Part shown: positions 34,811-41,845 of the stretch, piece by piece
Position numbering within the stretch: the stretch's first letter is position 1
Layout of the letters: the number at the start of each line of letters is the position of its first letter
From: Selenomonas timonae
Lineage (GTDB): Bacteria > Bacillota > Negativicutes > Selenomonadales > Selenomonadaceae
Reading direction: 5' to 3'
NCBI RefSeq assembly: GCF_014250475.1
Contig: NZ_CP060204.1
Coordinates: 1,005,001 to 1,069,000, forward strand
Length of the DNA: 64,000 nt
The notes under the pieces: generated by a model
Told to the model about the DNA's origin: nothing
The model's input: the letters and a program-made list of their open reading frames with translations, nothing else
Databases searched by the model: none
Made by a program: the position numbers and the translations under genes

Positions 34811-35536
34811 TTGAACGTGCATCTCGAATCCCGCAACCTCGTCAAGAAATTCGGCAGCCGCACCGTCGTTGACCGCATCTCCGTCCGCATCGACAAGGGG
34901 GAGATCGTGGGGCTCCTAGGGCCCAACGGCGCGGGCAAGACGACGACCTTCTACATGATCGTCGGCCTTGAAAAGCCCACGCACGGCGATGTCTACCTCT
35001 CTGACATCTGCATCACGGACTATCCCATGTATCGGCGCGCGGAGCTGGGCATCAGCTACCTCACGCAGGAGGCATCCATCTTCCGCAAGCTCACCGTCAC
35101 GGAGAACATTGCGGCGATCCTTGAGACGACGAAGCTCTCGAAGGCGGAGCAGAAGCACAAGCTCGACGGGCTTCTCGAGGAGTTCCACATCGGACACGTC
35201 CGCGATCGCCGCGGTACGGAACTTTCGGGCGGCGAACGCCGCCGCGTCGAGATCGCGCGCTGTCTCGCGCTCGAGCCGCAGTTCATCCTCCTCGATGAGC
35301 CGTTCGCGGGTGTCGATCCGCTCGCCGTCGCCGACATCCAGGAGATCATCGAGTACTTGCGTCAGCGCGGCATGGGCATCCTGATTACGGATCACAACGT
35401 GCGTGAGACCCTCCACATCGTCGACCGCGTCTACCTGCTCAGCGAGGGCAAACTCCTCCTCGAGGGTGACAGCAAGACCATCGCCGAGAGTCCGATTGCG
35501 CGCAAGTTCTATCTTGGAGAGAATTTCAGTCTTTGA
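34811..35536 (+). CDS. lptB: LPS export ABC transporter ATPase LptB
   Basis: 241 residues; the cytoplasmic ATPase that powers LPS extraction through LptFG. Walker A GPNGAGKTTTFYMIVG, Q-loop LTQEASIFRKL, signature LSGGERRRVEIARCLA, Walker B FILLDEPFAGVDP and switch His DHNVRETL all match the LptB family. The start is TTG 34811 after GAGGGGG. The partner permeases LptF/LptG do not follow; a terminator and an opposite-strand gene come next. Confidence 0.95.
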   Translation: MNVHLESRNLVKKFGSRTVVDRISVRIDKGEIVGLLGPNGAGKTTTFYMIVGLEKPTHGDVYLSDICITDYPMYRRAELGISYLTQEASIFRKLTVTENIAAILETTKLSKAEQKHKLDGLLEEFHIGHVRDRRGTELSGGERRRVEIARCLALEPQFILLDEPFAGVDPLAVADIQEIIEYLRQRGMGILITDHNVRETLHIVDRVYLLSEGKLLLEGDSKTIAESPIARKFYLGENFSL

Positions 35537-35545
35537 GCGCAAACA

Positions 35546-35578
35546 AAAAGCCGATCTATTGCAGGTCGGCTTTTCTAT
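35546..35578 (+). terminator. Terminator of the LPS operon
   Basis: AAAAGCCGA (35546-35554) pairs with TCGGCTTTT (35566-35574), followed by CTATT, 10 nt after the lptB stop. Confidence 0.75.
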
Positions 35579-35640
35579 TGGAAAGATACATAGCAAAAAG
35601 TGTTAGACCATGTATCCCATTAGCGCAGTGCAATCGCGCT

Positions 35641-36222
35641 TTATCTGATAAAATTTGTCTTATGGTAATCAGGAGGATTTGGCGTGTCGATTCCCGCAGC
35701 TCTGCCGGCTGCGATACATTTCAGCATCCATGCCATATTCTTGCCGAGCTGCTTCATGACGCCGACGCCCTCTTCATCCTTCATGACATCCTCCGGCGTG
35801 TTACCGTGAACCATCGGCCAGTAGCTGGAGGAGACGATTGGCATCTCGGTGATTGCCGGATACTTTGCGAGCACATCCAATGTGGCCGTCGTTCCAGCGC
35901 GCCGCGCAGATGCGACAATCGCTGCGGGCTTGCAGCGCATCTTGTCGCGATGTCTCCCGAATAAATGGTCGAGAACGAGCTTGATCTCTCCTGTGAGCGA
36001 AGCGTAGTACACGGGCGATCCAAAGACGAAGCCGTCCGCTTCGGCACATTTTTCTCCCAAGGATTTTATGAGTGCATTCAGATTCCCGTTCACAGCATCC
36101 CTGCCGACGAAGACGATTTCAGAGTCAATGCCTTCCTCCTTGAGGATGTCCCCAATGATGGAGAGCGCTGTGTAGGTGCAGCTGCGCTCTCTGCGGCTGC
36201 CGTTGATCATCAAAACTTTCAT
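35641..36222 (-). CDS. NAD(P)H-dependent flavin reductase / flavodoxin-fold protein
   Basis: 193 residues, starting at 36222 (MKVLMINGSRRERSCTYTA) behind AGGAGG on the minus strand. The flavodoxin fold is visible: GSRRERSCTYTAL binds FMN phosphate, and ADGFVFGSPVYYASLTGEIK is the second FMN loop, followed by DHLFGRHRDKMRCKPAAIV. This is the FMN-reductase/iron-sulfur-flavoprotein superfamily, but no Cys cluster motif is seen. It probably reduces quinones or another acceptor; the substrate is unknown. It ends just after the LPS operon terminator on the opposite strand. Confidence 0.85.
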   Translation of the reverse strand: MKVLMINGSRRERSCTYTALSIIGDILKEEGIDSEIVFVGRDAVNGNLNALIKSLGEKCAEADGFVFGSPVYYASLTGEIKLVLDHLFGRHRDKMRCKPAAIVASARRAGTTATLDVLAKYPAITEMPIVSSSYWPMVHGNTPEDVMKDEEGVGVMKQLGKNMAWMLKCIAAGRAAGIDTPNPPDYHKTNFIR

Positions 36223-36278
36223 GATGTGCCTCCTTTTACTTGGTCTGGCTCTCTCATCGGTGGGGGAGCAAAATGCTG

Positions 36279-36608
36279 TCAGGCGAAGAAGCGGCGGTAT
36301 GCGTCGATGAGGAAGAGTGCGCCTGCCATGCCGATGGTGACGAAGCTCGCGCGTGTGACGATCATCATCTGAGTCTCGGTGAGGCGCTCGACCGCATGTC
36401 GACGCGTGTAGGTGAGCCCGAGCGAGAGCGTCAGCAGGATATACATGGTGAGCGTCAGCGTGTCCAGATTTTCCCATGCCGCAATCACGACCATCACCGT
36501 GAACGCCATGAGGATGAGGAGCAGATAATCCTTGCCCGGGGGCGGCGCTGCCTTTGGCTTTTCCGGTGGTGTAATCTTCTGTTGCAGCTTTTTTAACATT
36601 TTTGCCAT
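36279..36608 (-). CDS. Small membrane protein, unknown
   Basis: 109 residues. A basic, Pro-rich N-terminus (KKLQQKITPPEKPKAAPPPG) is followed by three hydrophobic helices: YLLLILMAFTVMVVIAAW, LTMYILLTLSLGLTYT and a third, FVTIGMAGALFLIDAY. There is no recognised family. AAGGA precedes the ATG on the minus strand. It lies upstream of the flavin reductase in the same orientation with a 56-nt gap, so the two may be cotranscribed. Confidence 0.7.
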   Translation of the reverse strand: MAKMLKKLQQKITPPEKPKAAPPPGKDYLLLILMAFTVMVVIAAWENLDTLTLTMYILLTLSLGLTYTRRHAVERLTETQMMIVTRASFVTIGMAGALFLIDAYRRFFA

Positions 36609-36700
36609 TGTTGTCCGTCCTTTTGTTTATTTATTGTAAGCACAGTGTCAGTATATCATATAAAAAACTTTGTCGCCATATGGTTTTTTGAAAGAGTCGG

Positions 36701-36709
36701 TGTTATAAT
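36701..36709 (+). promoter_or_regulatory. Extended -10 promoter of the chemotaxis receptor
   Basis: TGTTATAAT is a perfect extended -10 (TG-N-TATAAT) with no good -35. It lies about 75 nt before the ATG. No sigma-28 motif is seen. Confidence 0.5.
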
Positions 36710-36784
36710 CAAAATACTCTAAGGGAAGTTTCATTTTACTGAAGCTGAGAGAACCCTTTGTTTGTTTTTGGAGGGAATTGAGAA

Positions 36785-38503
36785 ATGTCAGTAGCAAAGA
36801 AAATCGTACTGAGCATTGGATTCCTGGTCGTCATGTTTGCCGGCTATGGATTCTATGCAAATCACGCGAGCGGCGTGCTCAACAACAACACGGTCAGTGT
36901 GTTCAGTTGGGCGCACGTTCTCAATGTGGGCGGTCAGGTGCAGGCACTCTCGGCGGACGGGCGTGAGTACGAACTCATGCGTATCACCGCGCCAAACGAG
37001 GAGGAGCGTGCGCGTGCAGCAGGACTGATCTCCCAGCTCACGCCGAAGCTGAACAAGGCATACGAGGAGTATGAGAAGGCGATCCAGGAAGCGCCGTTCC
37101 CAAACGAGGCAGATCGCACGCAGAAGCTTGCGCGTCTCGAAAAACTCAAGCAGGAACGCAAGAATTATGCGGAGGCGCGTCAGCACGCAACAGATCTCAT
37201 GGATGCAGGTGACCAAGAGGGCGCCGTCGAGCTGGCATTCAATGAGCAGGCGGATGTCTACAAGCGCATGACGGACATCCTCGAGGAGGACAAGGCGGAC
37301 AGCGTGCGTCTCGCGCGCGCGGAGATGGCGCACAGTGAGGATGTTTTCTCGGGCGTGTGGCTGACGACGATCATTGCATTGTCCGTTGTTGTCATTCTCT
37401 CGATCGTCATCCTTGTCCTGCTTCTCAAAAATATCAAGAACTCTGTGGATACGATTCTCGACGGGGCGCGCCATATTGCGGGCGGTGATCTGCGCTCGAA
37501 GATTGTGCTGGACGGCGATGATGAGTTTGCACACATTGCCCATCAGTTCAACACGATGGTCGAGAGCATGCAGGCAATGATCCGCAAGATCAAGACGACG
37601 GCAACGGATGTTGCCAGCTCGTCGGAGGAACTGACGGCGAATGCAAACCAGTCGGCGCAGGTGACGCAGAATGTTGCCCAGTCCATCACGGAGGTCGCAG
37701 AGGCAGCGGAGAAGCAGCTGCAGAGCATCGACGAGAGCCGCGTGACTGTGGAGGAATTCCAGCGCGGCTTGGAAGAGGCGATTACAAATCAGCGCCGTGC
37801 ACGTGAGCAGACGCAGGCGACGGCGGAGAAGGCGGCGGAGGGGAATGCCTTCGTGCAGACGACGGTCGAGCAGATGAACTCGATCGCGCGCACCGTTCAG
37901 CAGACAGGCGAGATTGTCAGCAAGCTCGGTGAGCGCTCGAAGGAGATTGGCAACATCGTCGAGATCATCTCGAGCATCTCGGGACAGACGAATCTCCTCG
38001 CGCTCAACGCGGCGATTGAGGCGGCGCGTGCAGGAGAGCACGGGCGCGGCTTCGCTGTCGTTGCAGAGGAAGTCCGCAAGCTCGCGGAGGAGTCGCAGAA
38101 CGCCTCACAGCAGATCTCCGAGCTCATCCGCAGCATCCAGGAGGAGACGAACCACGCCGTTGCCTCGATGGAGGAAGGGCGCCGTGAGGCTGAGAAGGGC
38201 AAGGAGAACGTCACGGCGACGGGCGAGACCTTCTCGCTGATCCTGAACATGGTCGAGGATGTCAAGACCGCATCGCTCGCCGTCAGCAAGCGTGTCCTCG
38301 AACTGCGCGAGAACATGAACTCGATCATTCAGGGCATGAGCGCTGTGGATACCTCGGCAAAGGGCATCGGCAGCGAGTCGCATAACGTCTCCGCAGCAAC
38401 TGAGGAGCAGGCGGCGGGCATGGAGGAGATTGCCTCCTCGAGCCGCAGCCTCGCCGACATGGCAACGGATCTGCAGTCCGAGACGGATAAGTTTAAGGTG
38501 TAA
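36785..38503 (+). CDS. Methyl-accepting chemotaxis protein
   Basis: 572 residues. TM1 is at residues ~7-26 ([18 protein letters not shown]). A ~165-residue helical extracytoplasmic sensor follows, then TM2 at ~196-219 ([20 protein letters not shown]), a HAMP domain (~220-272) and a long signalling coiled coil. The hairpin tip reads [20 protein letters not shown] followed by [29 protein letters not shown], the CheA/CheW contact. No C-terminal CheR-binding pentapeptide is present. The ligand is unknown. It has its own promoter and terminator. The flagellin gene at 50676 supports motility. Confidence 0.95.
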   Translation: MSVAKKIVLSIGFLVVMFAGYGFYANHASGVLNNNTVSVFSWAHVLNVGGQVQALSADGREYELMRITAPNEEERARAAGLISQLTPKLNKAYEEYEKAIQEAPFPNEADRTQKLARLEKLKQERKNYAEARQHATDLMDAGDQEGAVELAFNEQADVYKRMTDILEEDKADSVRLARAEMAHSEDVFSGVWLTTIIALSVVVILSIVILVLLLKNIKNSVDTILDGARHIAGGDLRSKIVLDGDDEFAHIAHQFNTMVESMQAMIRKIKTTATDVASSSEELTANANQSAQVTQNVAQSITEVAEAAEKQLQSIDESRVTVEEFQRGLEEAITNQRRAREQTQATAEKAAEGNAFVQTTVEQMNSIARTVQQTGEIVSKLGERSKEIGNIVEIISSISGQTNLLALNAAIEAARAGEHGRGFAVVAEEVRKLAEESQNASQQISELIRSIQEETNHAVASMEEGRREAEKGKENVTATGETFSLILNMVEDVKTASLAVSKRVLELRENMNSIIQGMSAVDTSAKGIGSESHNVSAATEEQAAGMEEIASSSRSLADMATDLQSETDKFKV

Positions 38504-38516
38504 GCAATATTTTGGA

Positions 38517-38546
38517 GGGGCGCGCATGGTGAACGTGCCCCTTTTT
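38517..38546 (+). terminator. Terminator of the chemotaxis receptor gene
   Basis: GGGGCGCG pairs with CGTGCCCC (one wobble), followed by TTTTT, 13 nt after the stop. Confidence 0.8.
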
Positions 38547-38562
38547 GATTGAAAAATACTCC

Positions 38563-38591
38563 TTGACAGAAGTTCCTTCTCTTGTTAAAAT
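38563..38591 (+). promoter_or_regulatory. Promoter of the tRNA-Gly pair
   Basis: A perfect TTGACA (38563-38568), a 17-nt spacer and TAAAAT (38586-38591), 36 nt upstream of the first tRNA. Confidence 0.85.
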
Positions 38592-38627
38592 ATCTCTTGT
38601 TGATTGACAGAGATGTCAGTGACGGAT

Positions 38628-38702
38628 GCGGAAGTAGCTCAGTGGTAGAGCACCACCTTGCCAAGGTGGGGGTCGCGAGTTCGAGCCTCGTTTTCCGCTC
38701 CA
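38628..38702 (+). tRNA. tRNA-Gly (anticodon GCC), copy 1
   Basis: 75 nt with CCA encoded. The acceptor GCGGAAG pairs with TTTCCGC (one G-U). The anticodon stem CCACC..GGTGG encloses CTTGCCAAG-type loop residues with GCC, and the T-loop TTCGAGC is intact. Confidence 0.97.
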
Positions 38703-38706
38703 TTCC

Positions 38707-38781
38707 GCGGAAGTAGCTCAGTGGTAGAGCACCACCTTGCCAAGGTGGGGGTCGCGAGTTCGAGCCTCGTTTTCCGCTCCA
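38707..38781 (+). tRNA. tRNA-Gly (anticodon GCC), copy 2
   Basis: Identical over all 75 nt to the copy 4 nt upstream, so a recent tandem duplication or gene conversion. Shares the upstream promoter and is followed by a terminator. Confidence 0.97.
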
Positions 38782-38792
38782 TCGCTTATCAC

Positions 38793-38817
38793 ACCTGCGC
38801 TCTGCGCAGGTTTTTTT
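38793..38817 (+). terminator. Terminator after tRNA-Gly pair
   Basis: ACCTGCGC / GCGCAGGT with a TCT loop, followed by seven Ts. Confidence 0.92.
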
Positions 38818-38899
38818 GAAGAAGCGGGAGGATTGCCGATCTGCATGAATCTGCGCTTCATCCACGGGTGAGAGCCTTGCGTGCTCTCCACTTTGTTTG

Positions 38900-38976
38900 G
38901 GGCCTATAGCTCAGTTGGTTAGAGCAACCGGCTCATAACCGGTCGGTCCTTGGTTCAAGTCCAAGTGGGCCCACCA
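38900..38976 (+). tRNA. tRNA with anticodon CAU (Met or lysidine-modified Ile2)
   Basis: 77 nt with CCA encoded. The acceptor GGGCCTA pairs with TGGGCCC; the anticodon loop is CTCATAA. It is not the initiator, which lacks the 1-72 pair and has three GC pairs in the anticodon stem in a different context. The CAU anticodon fits elongator tRNA-Met or tRNA-Ile2 read after TilS modification; the sequence alone does not decide. Confidence 0.92.
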
Positions 38977-38988
38977 ATCGAAATGAGA

Positions 38989-39013
38989 GCATCACGCACG
39001 GTGATGCTTTTTT
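38989..39013 (+). terminator. Terminator after the CAU tRNA
   Basis: GCATCAC / GTGATGC stem around GCACG, followed by six Ts. It lies just before cca. Confidence 0.85.
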
Positions 39014-39040
39014 GTTTGCTCTCCAAAAGGAGGTGAGGAG

Positions 39041-40303
39041 ATGACGGAGGCGGATTTTGTGCGCACATTGCGGGATGCGGGCGCACGTATCTTTCGCGTC
39101 GGTGGCTGCGTGCGCGATCATTTTCGCGGTGCCCAGGCAAAGGATATCGACTATGCCGTGACGGGCATTGCCGAGGAGCGTTTTCATGCACTTTTTCCGC
39201 ATGCGGAAAAGATTGGAAAGGCGTTCCCCGTTTATCATGTGCGCGTGGACGGCGTGCGCCGCGAGGTCGCGTTTGCACGCAGGGAGCGCAAGACGGGCGC
39301 AGGCTATCGCGGCTTCGATGTCACATTCGATCCGACGGTGACGATTGAGGAGGATCTCTATCGGCGCGACACGCGGATGAATGCGATGGCTATTGAGCTC
39401 CCCGAGGGCACTCTGCTCGATCCCTACGGCGGGCGTGCCGATCTCGTAGCGGGTGTGATTTGTGCGGTCTCGGAACACTTTACGGATGACCCCGTGCGCG
39501 CGCTGCGCGCCGCGCGGCAGGCGGCAGAGTTCGGCTTTACTGTGGAGGAGGGTACTCTTCTCTATATGCGTGCATGCGCGGATGAGCTGCGCCGCGAGCC
39601 GACGGAGCGCCTGATGGCGGAGCTGCGCCGCGCGCTTGCCGCCCCGCATCCATCCGTATTCTTCCGCGTGCTGCGGGCGGCGGATCTCCTCGCGGTGACA
39701 TTCCCCGAGATCGCGGCGCTCGAGGGGCAGGTACAGCCCGTGGAGTTTCACCCCGAGGGCGATGCCCTCGCGCATACGCTTGCGATGGTCGATGCCGTTG
39801 CCGAGGAAACGGAGGATATACGCACACGTTTTGCCGCGCTCGTCCACGACCTCGGCAAGGGGCTGACCCCGAAGGAGATGCTGCCGCATCACTACGGGCA
39901 CGAAAAGACGGGACTCACGGCACTCGCGGCGTGGAACAGACGCATGACCCTCCCGCACGACTGGATGAAGGCGGCATCGTTCGTCATTCGTCAGCATATG
40001 CGCGCCCCGCGCCTCACGCGTCTCGGCAAGATTGCCGATCTCTTGCTTGGCATCGGCGCGTCGGGGCTTTCGATGGCGGAGTTCAACATTATCATCCGCG
40101 CCGATCACGGCCCGCTGCCCGCCTATCTTGCGCACGGTGCGGCGGCACTCCGCGCGATGCAGACCATCACGGGGCGCTCCGCTCCGACAGATCTCGCGGG
40201 GGCGGAGATTGGAATTTGGCTGCGCGAGCAGCGCGTGCGAATACTGAAAAAATTCTTGTTGGAGAACGAAAAGGCGTGGTATAATACATCTGAGCAGAGT
40301 TAA
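39041..40303 (+). CDS. cca: CCA-adding enzyme / tRNA nucleotidyltransferase
   Basis: A 420-residue class II nucleotidyltransferase. The catalytic head has FRVGGCVRDHF and KDIDYAVTG (the metal-binding Asp pair), then YRRDTRMNAMAIEL and DPYGGRADL; the ERA-type RALRAARQAAEFGF and EPTERLMAELRRAL are RNA-binding neck motifs. An HD domain in the second half (HTLAMVDAV, ALVHDLGKG, HYGHEKTG) is typical of phosphohydrolase-bearing CCA enzymes. CCA addition versus poly(A) polymerase cannot be settled from sequence alone. AAAGGAGG precedes the ATG. Confidence 0.88.
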   Translation: MTEADFVRTLRDAGARIFRVGGCVRDHFRGAQAKDIDYAVTGIAEERFHALFPHAEKIGKAFPVYHVRVDGVRREVAFARRERKTGAGYRGFDVTFDPTVTIEEDLYRRDTRMNAMAIELPEGTLLDPYGGRADLVAGVICAVSEHFTDDPVRALRAARQAAEFGFTVEEGTLLYMRACADELRREPTERLMAELRRALAAPHPSVFFRVLRAADLLAVTFPEIAALEGQVQPVEFHPEGDALAHTLAMVDAVAEETEDIRTRFAALVHDLGKGLTPKEMLPHHYGHEKTGLTALAAWNRRMTLPHDWMKAASFVIRQHMRAPRLTRLGKIADLLLGIGASGLSMAEFNIIIRADHGPLPAYLAHGAAALRAMQTITGRSAPTDLAGAEIGIWLREQRVRILKKFLLENEKAWYNTSEQS

Positions 40304-40318
40304 AGGAGGCGTGTATTG

Positions 40319-40849
40319 ATGGATAAGATTATCCTGCCCTATCGGGGCAAGACTCCTGCGATTGATCCGTCCGCATTCATTGCGCCGACGGCGGCTGTCA
40401 TCGGAGACGTGACGGTTGGCGCCGGCTCGAGCATTTGGTTCGGCGCTGTGGTGCGCGGCGATTTTCAGCCGATTACGATCGGCGCGAATACGAACATCCA
40501 GGAGAACGCGACGATTCACGTCATGCGTGATGTACCCGTCCACATTGGGGACAATGTGCTCATTGGGCACAATGCCGTCGTGCATTGCAGCCGCATCGGG
40601 GACAATACGCTGATCGGCATGGGCTCGATCGTGATGGGCTACTCCGAGATCGGCGAGAACGTCGTTATCGGCGCGGGCACCTTCCTGCCGCAGCACAAGA
40701 AGATTCCGTCGAACTCGCTTGTATTCGGCAACCCTGCTCAGATCGTGCGCGCGCTGCGCGACGATGAGATCGAGGCGCTGCGGGCGGCGGCGGAGAACTA
40801 TGCCGGGCTCGGAGCGGAGTACAAACGTATCATTGAGGAGATGAAGTAA
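40319..40849 (+). CDS. Gamma-carbonic anhydrase family protein
   Basis: A 176-residue left-handed beta-helix with hexapeptide repeats (FIAPTAAVIGDVTVGAGSSI, then VIGAGTFLPQHKKIP). Zinc-ligand histidines typical of YrdA/CaiE-type gamma carbonic anhydrases are seen in NATIHVMRD and LIGHNAVVHCS. Many family members have weak or no anhydrase activity, so the reaction is uncertain. ATG 40319 is 9 nt after AAAGGAGG. Its stop overlaps the ndk ATG. Confidence 0.88.
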   Translation: MDKIILPYRGKTPAIDPSAFIAPTAAVIGDVTVGAGSSIWFGAVVRGDFQPITIGANTNIQENATIHVMRDVPVHIGDNVLIGHNAVVHCSRIGDNTLIGMGSIVMGYSEIGENVVIGAGTFLPQHKKIPSNSLVFGNPAQIVRALRDDEIEALRAAAENYAGLGAEYKRIIEEMK

Positions 40850-41262
40850 TGGAACAGACGCTGGTTCTCATCAAGCCGGATGCCGTCGGAGCGCATCACA
40901 TCGGAGACATTACGAAGGCGTATGAGGAGGCAGGGCTCCAGATTCGCGCGATGAAGATGATGCAGATGACAGATCGCATTGCGCGCATTCACTATGCGGA
41001 GCATCTCGAGAAGCCGTTCTACGGCGAGCTCTCCGCGTTCATGACCTCCGCGCCGCTCGTGGCGATGGTGCTTGCAGGTGAGAACGCGATTGCGCGTGTG
41101 CGCGAACTCCACGGTGCGACGAATCCGGCGAATGCGGCGGATGGCACGATCCGCAAGCGCTTTGCAAAGAACGGGAGCGAGAACGCAGTGCATGCGTCCG
41201 ACAGCCCCGAGAGCGCCGCGCGCGAGGTGCACATCTTCTTCAGTGAGACGGAGATTTTCTAA
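40849..41262 (+). CDS. ndk: Nucleoside diphosphate kinase
   Basis: A 137-residue enzyme that transfers the gamma phosphate of ATP to NDPs through a phospho-His. It begins MEQTLVLIKPDAV, the family start. The active site is ENAVHASDSPESA, with the nucleophilic His and an Ala in place of the more common Gly after it. HLEKPFYGELSAFMTSAP and GATNPANAADGTIRKRFA are also diagnostic. Confidence 0.96.
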   Translation: MEQTLVLIKPDAVGAHHIGDITKAYEEAGLQIRAMKMMQMTDRIARIHYAEHLEKPFYGELSAFMTSAPLVAMVLAGENAIARVRELHGATNPANAADGTIRKRFAKNGSENAVHASDSPESAAREVHIFFSETEIF

Positions 41263-41335
41263 AAAATTGCTTTTGACTGCCCGGTCGCGCCTCTCTGCGC
41301 GGCTGGGTACATTTATCCACAGAGGAGGAAGTACA

Positions 41336-41845
41336 ATGAGTGTTGTGACAAAAACTGGCGATCAGGGACAGACGAGCCTTTTCACGGGGGAGCGCATTGC
41401 AAAGGACGATCTGCGCGTCGAGGTGTACGGCATTGTGGATACCCTCGGTTCGACGCTCGGCATGGCGCGCGCGTTCTCGGAGAACAAGCGCGTGAAGGAC
41501 GACATCCTCGCTGTACAGAAGCAGCTTGGCATGCTCATGGCGGATTTTGCGAGCCGCAACAAGCCGCCCCGCATCACGGAAGAGATGATCACGGGAATCG
41601 AGGCGGAGATTGCAAACATCGAGGAGAGCCTGCCCGCGCTGAAGGAGTTCATCATCCCCGGCGATAAGAAGTCGAGCGCAATACTTGATCTGGCACGCAC
41701 GACCGCGCGCACCGCAGAGCGCCACGCATGGACGCTCGCACGCCGCGGCTCTGTGGCAGAGGTCGACCTGCGCTACCTCAACCGCCTCTCCGACTACTGC
41801 TTCGTCCTCATGCGCCTTGAGGATGCGGACAAGCCAAATCTGTGA
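41336..41845 (+). CDS. Cob(I)alamin adenosyltransferase, PduO type
   Basis: A 169-residue ATP:corrinoid adenosyltransferase converting cobalamin to adenosylcobalamin. The N-terminal ATP motif TKTGDQGQTSLFTGERI and the C-terminal LDLARTTARTAERHAWTL with LNRLSDYCFVLMR match PduO enzymes. GAGGAGG precedes the ATG. No cobalamin riboswitch is seen upstream. It overlaps the polA start by 4 nt. Confidence 0.94.
   Translation: MSVVTKTGDQGQTSLFTGERIAKDDLRVEVYGIVDTLGSTLGMARAFSENKRVKDDILAVQKQLGMLMADFASRNKPPRITEEMITGIEAEIANIEESLPALKEFIIPGDKKSSAILDLARTTARTAERHAWTLARRGSVAEVDLRYLNRLSDYCFVLMRLEDADKPNL

Noticed and set aside
38329-38865. Minus-strand ORF of 178 codons over the tRNA-Gly genes
   Set aside because: Its repeated RxxxLxxATPTL-type peptides are the antisense of the two tRNA-Gly copies, a well-known false gene pattern; no RBS and overlap with the chemotaxis receptor.
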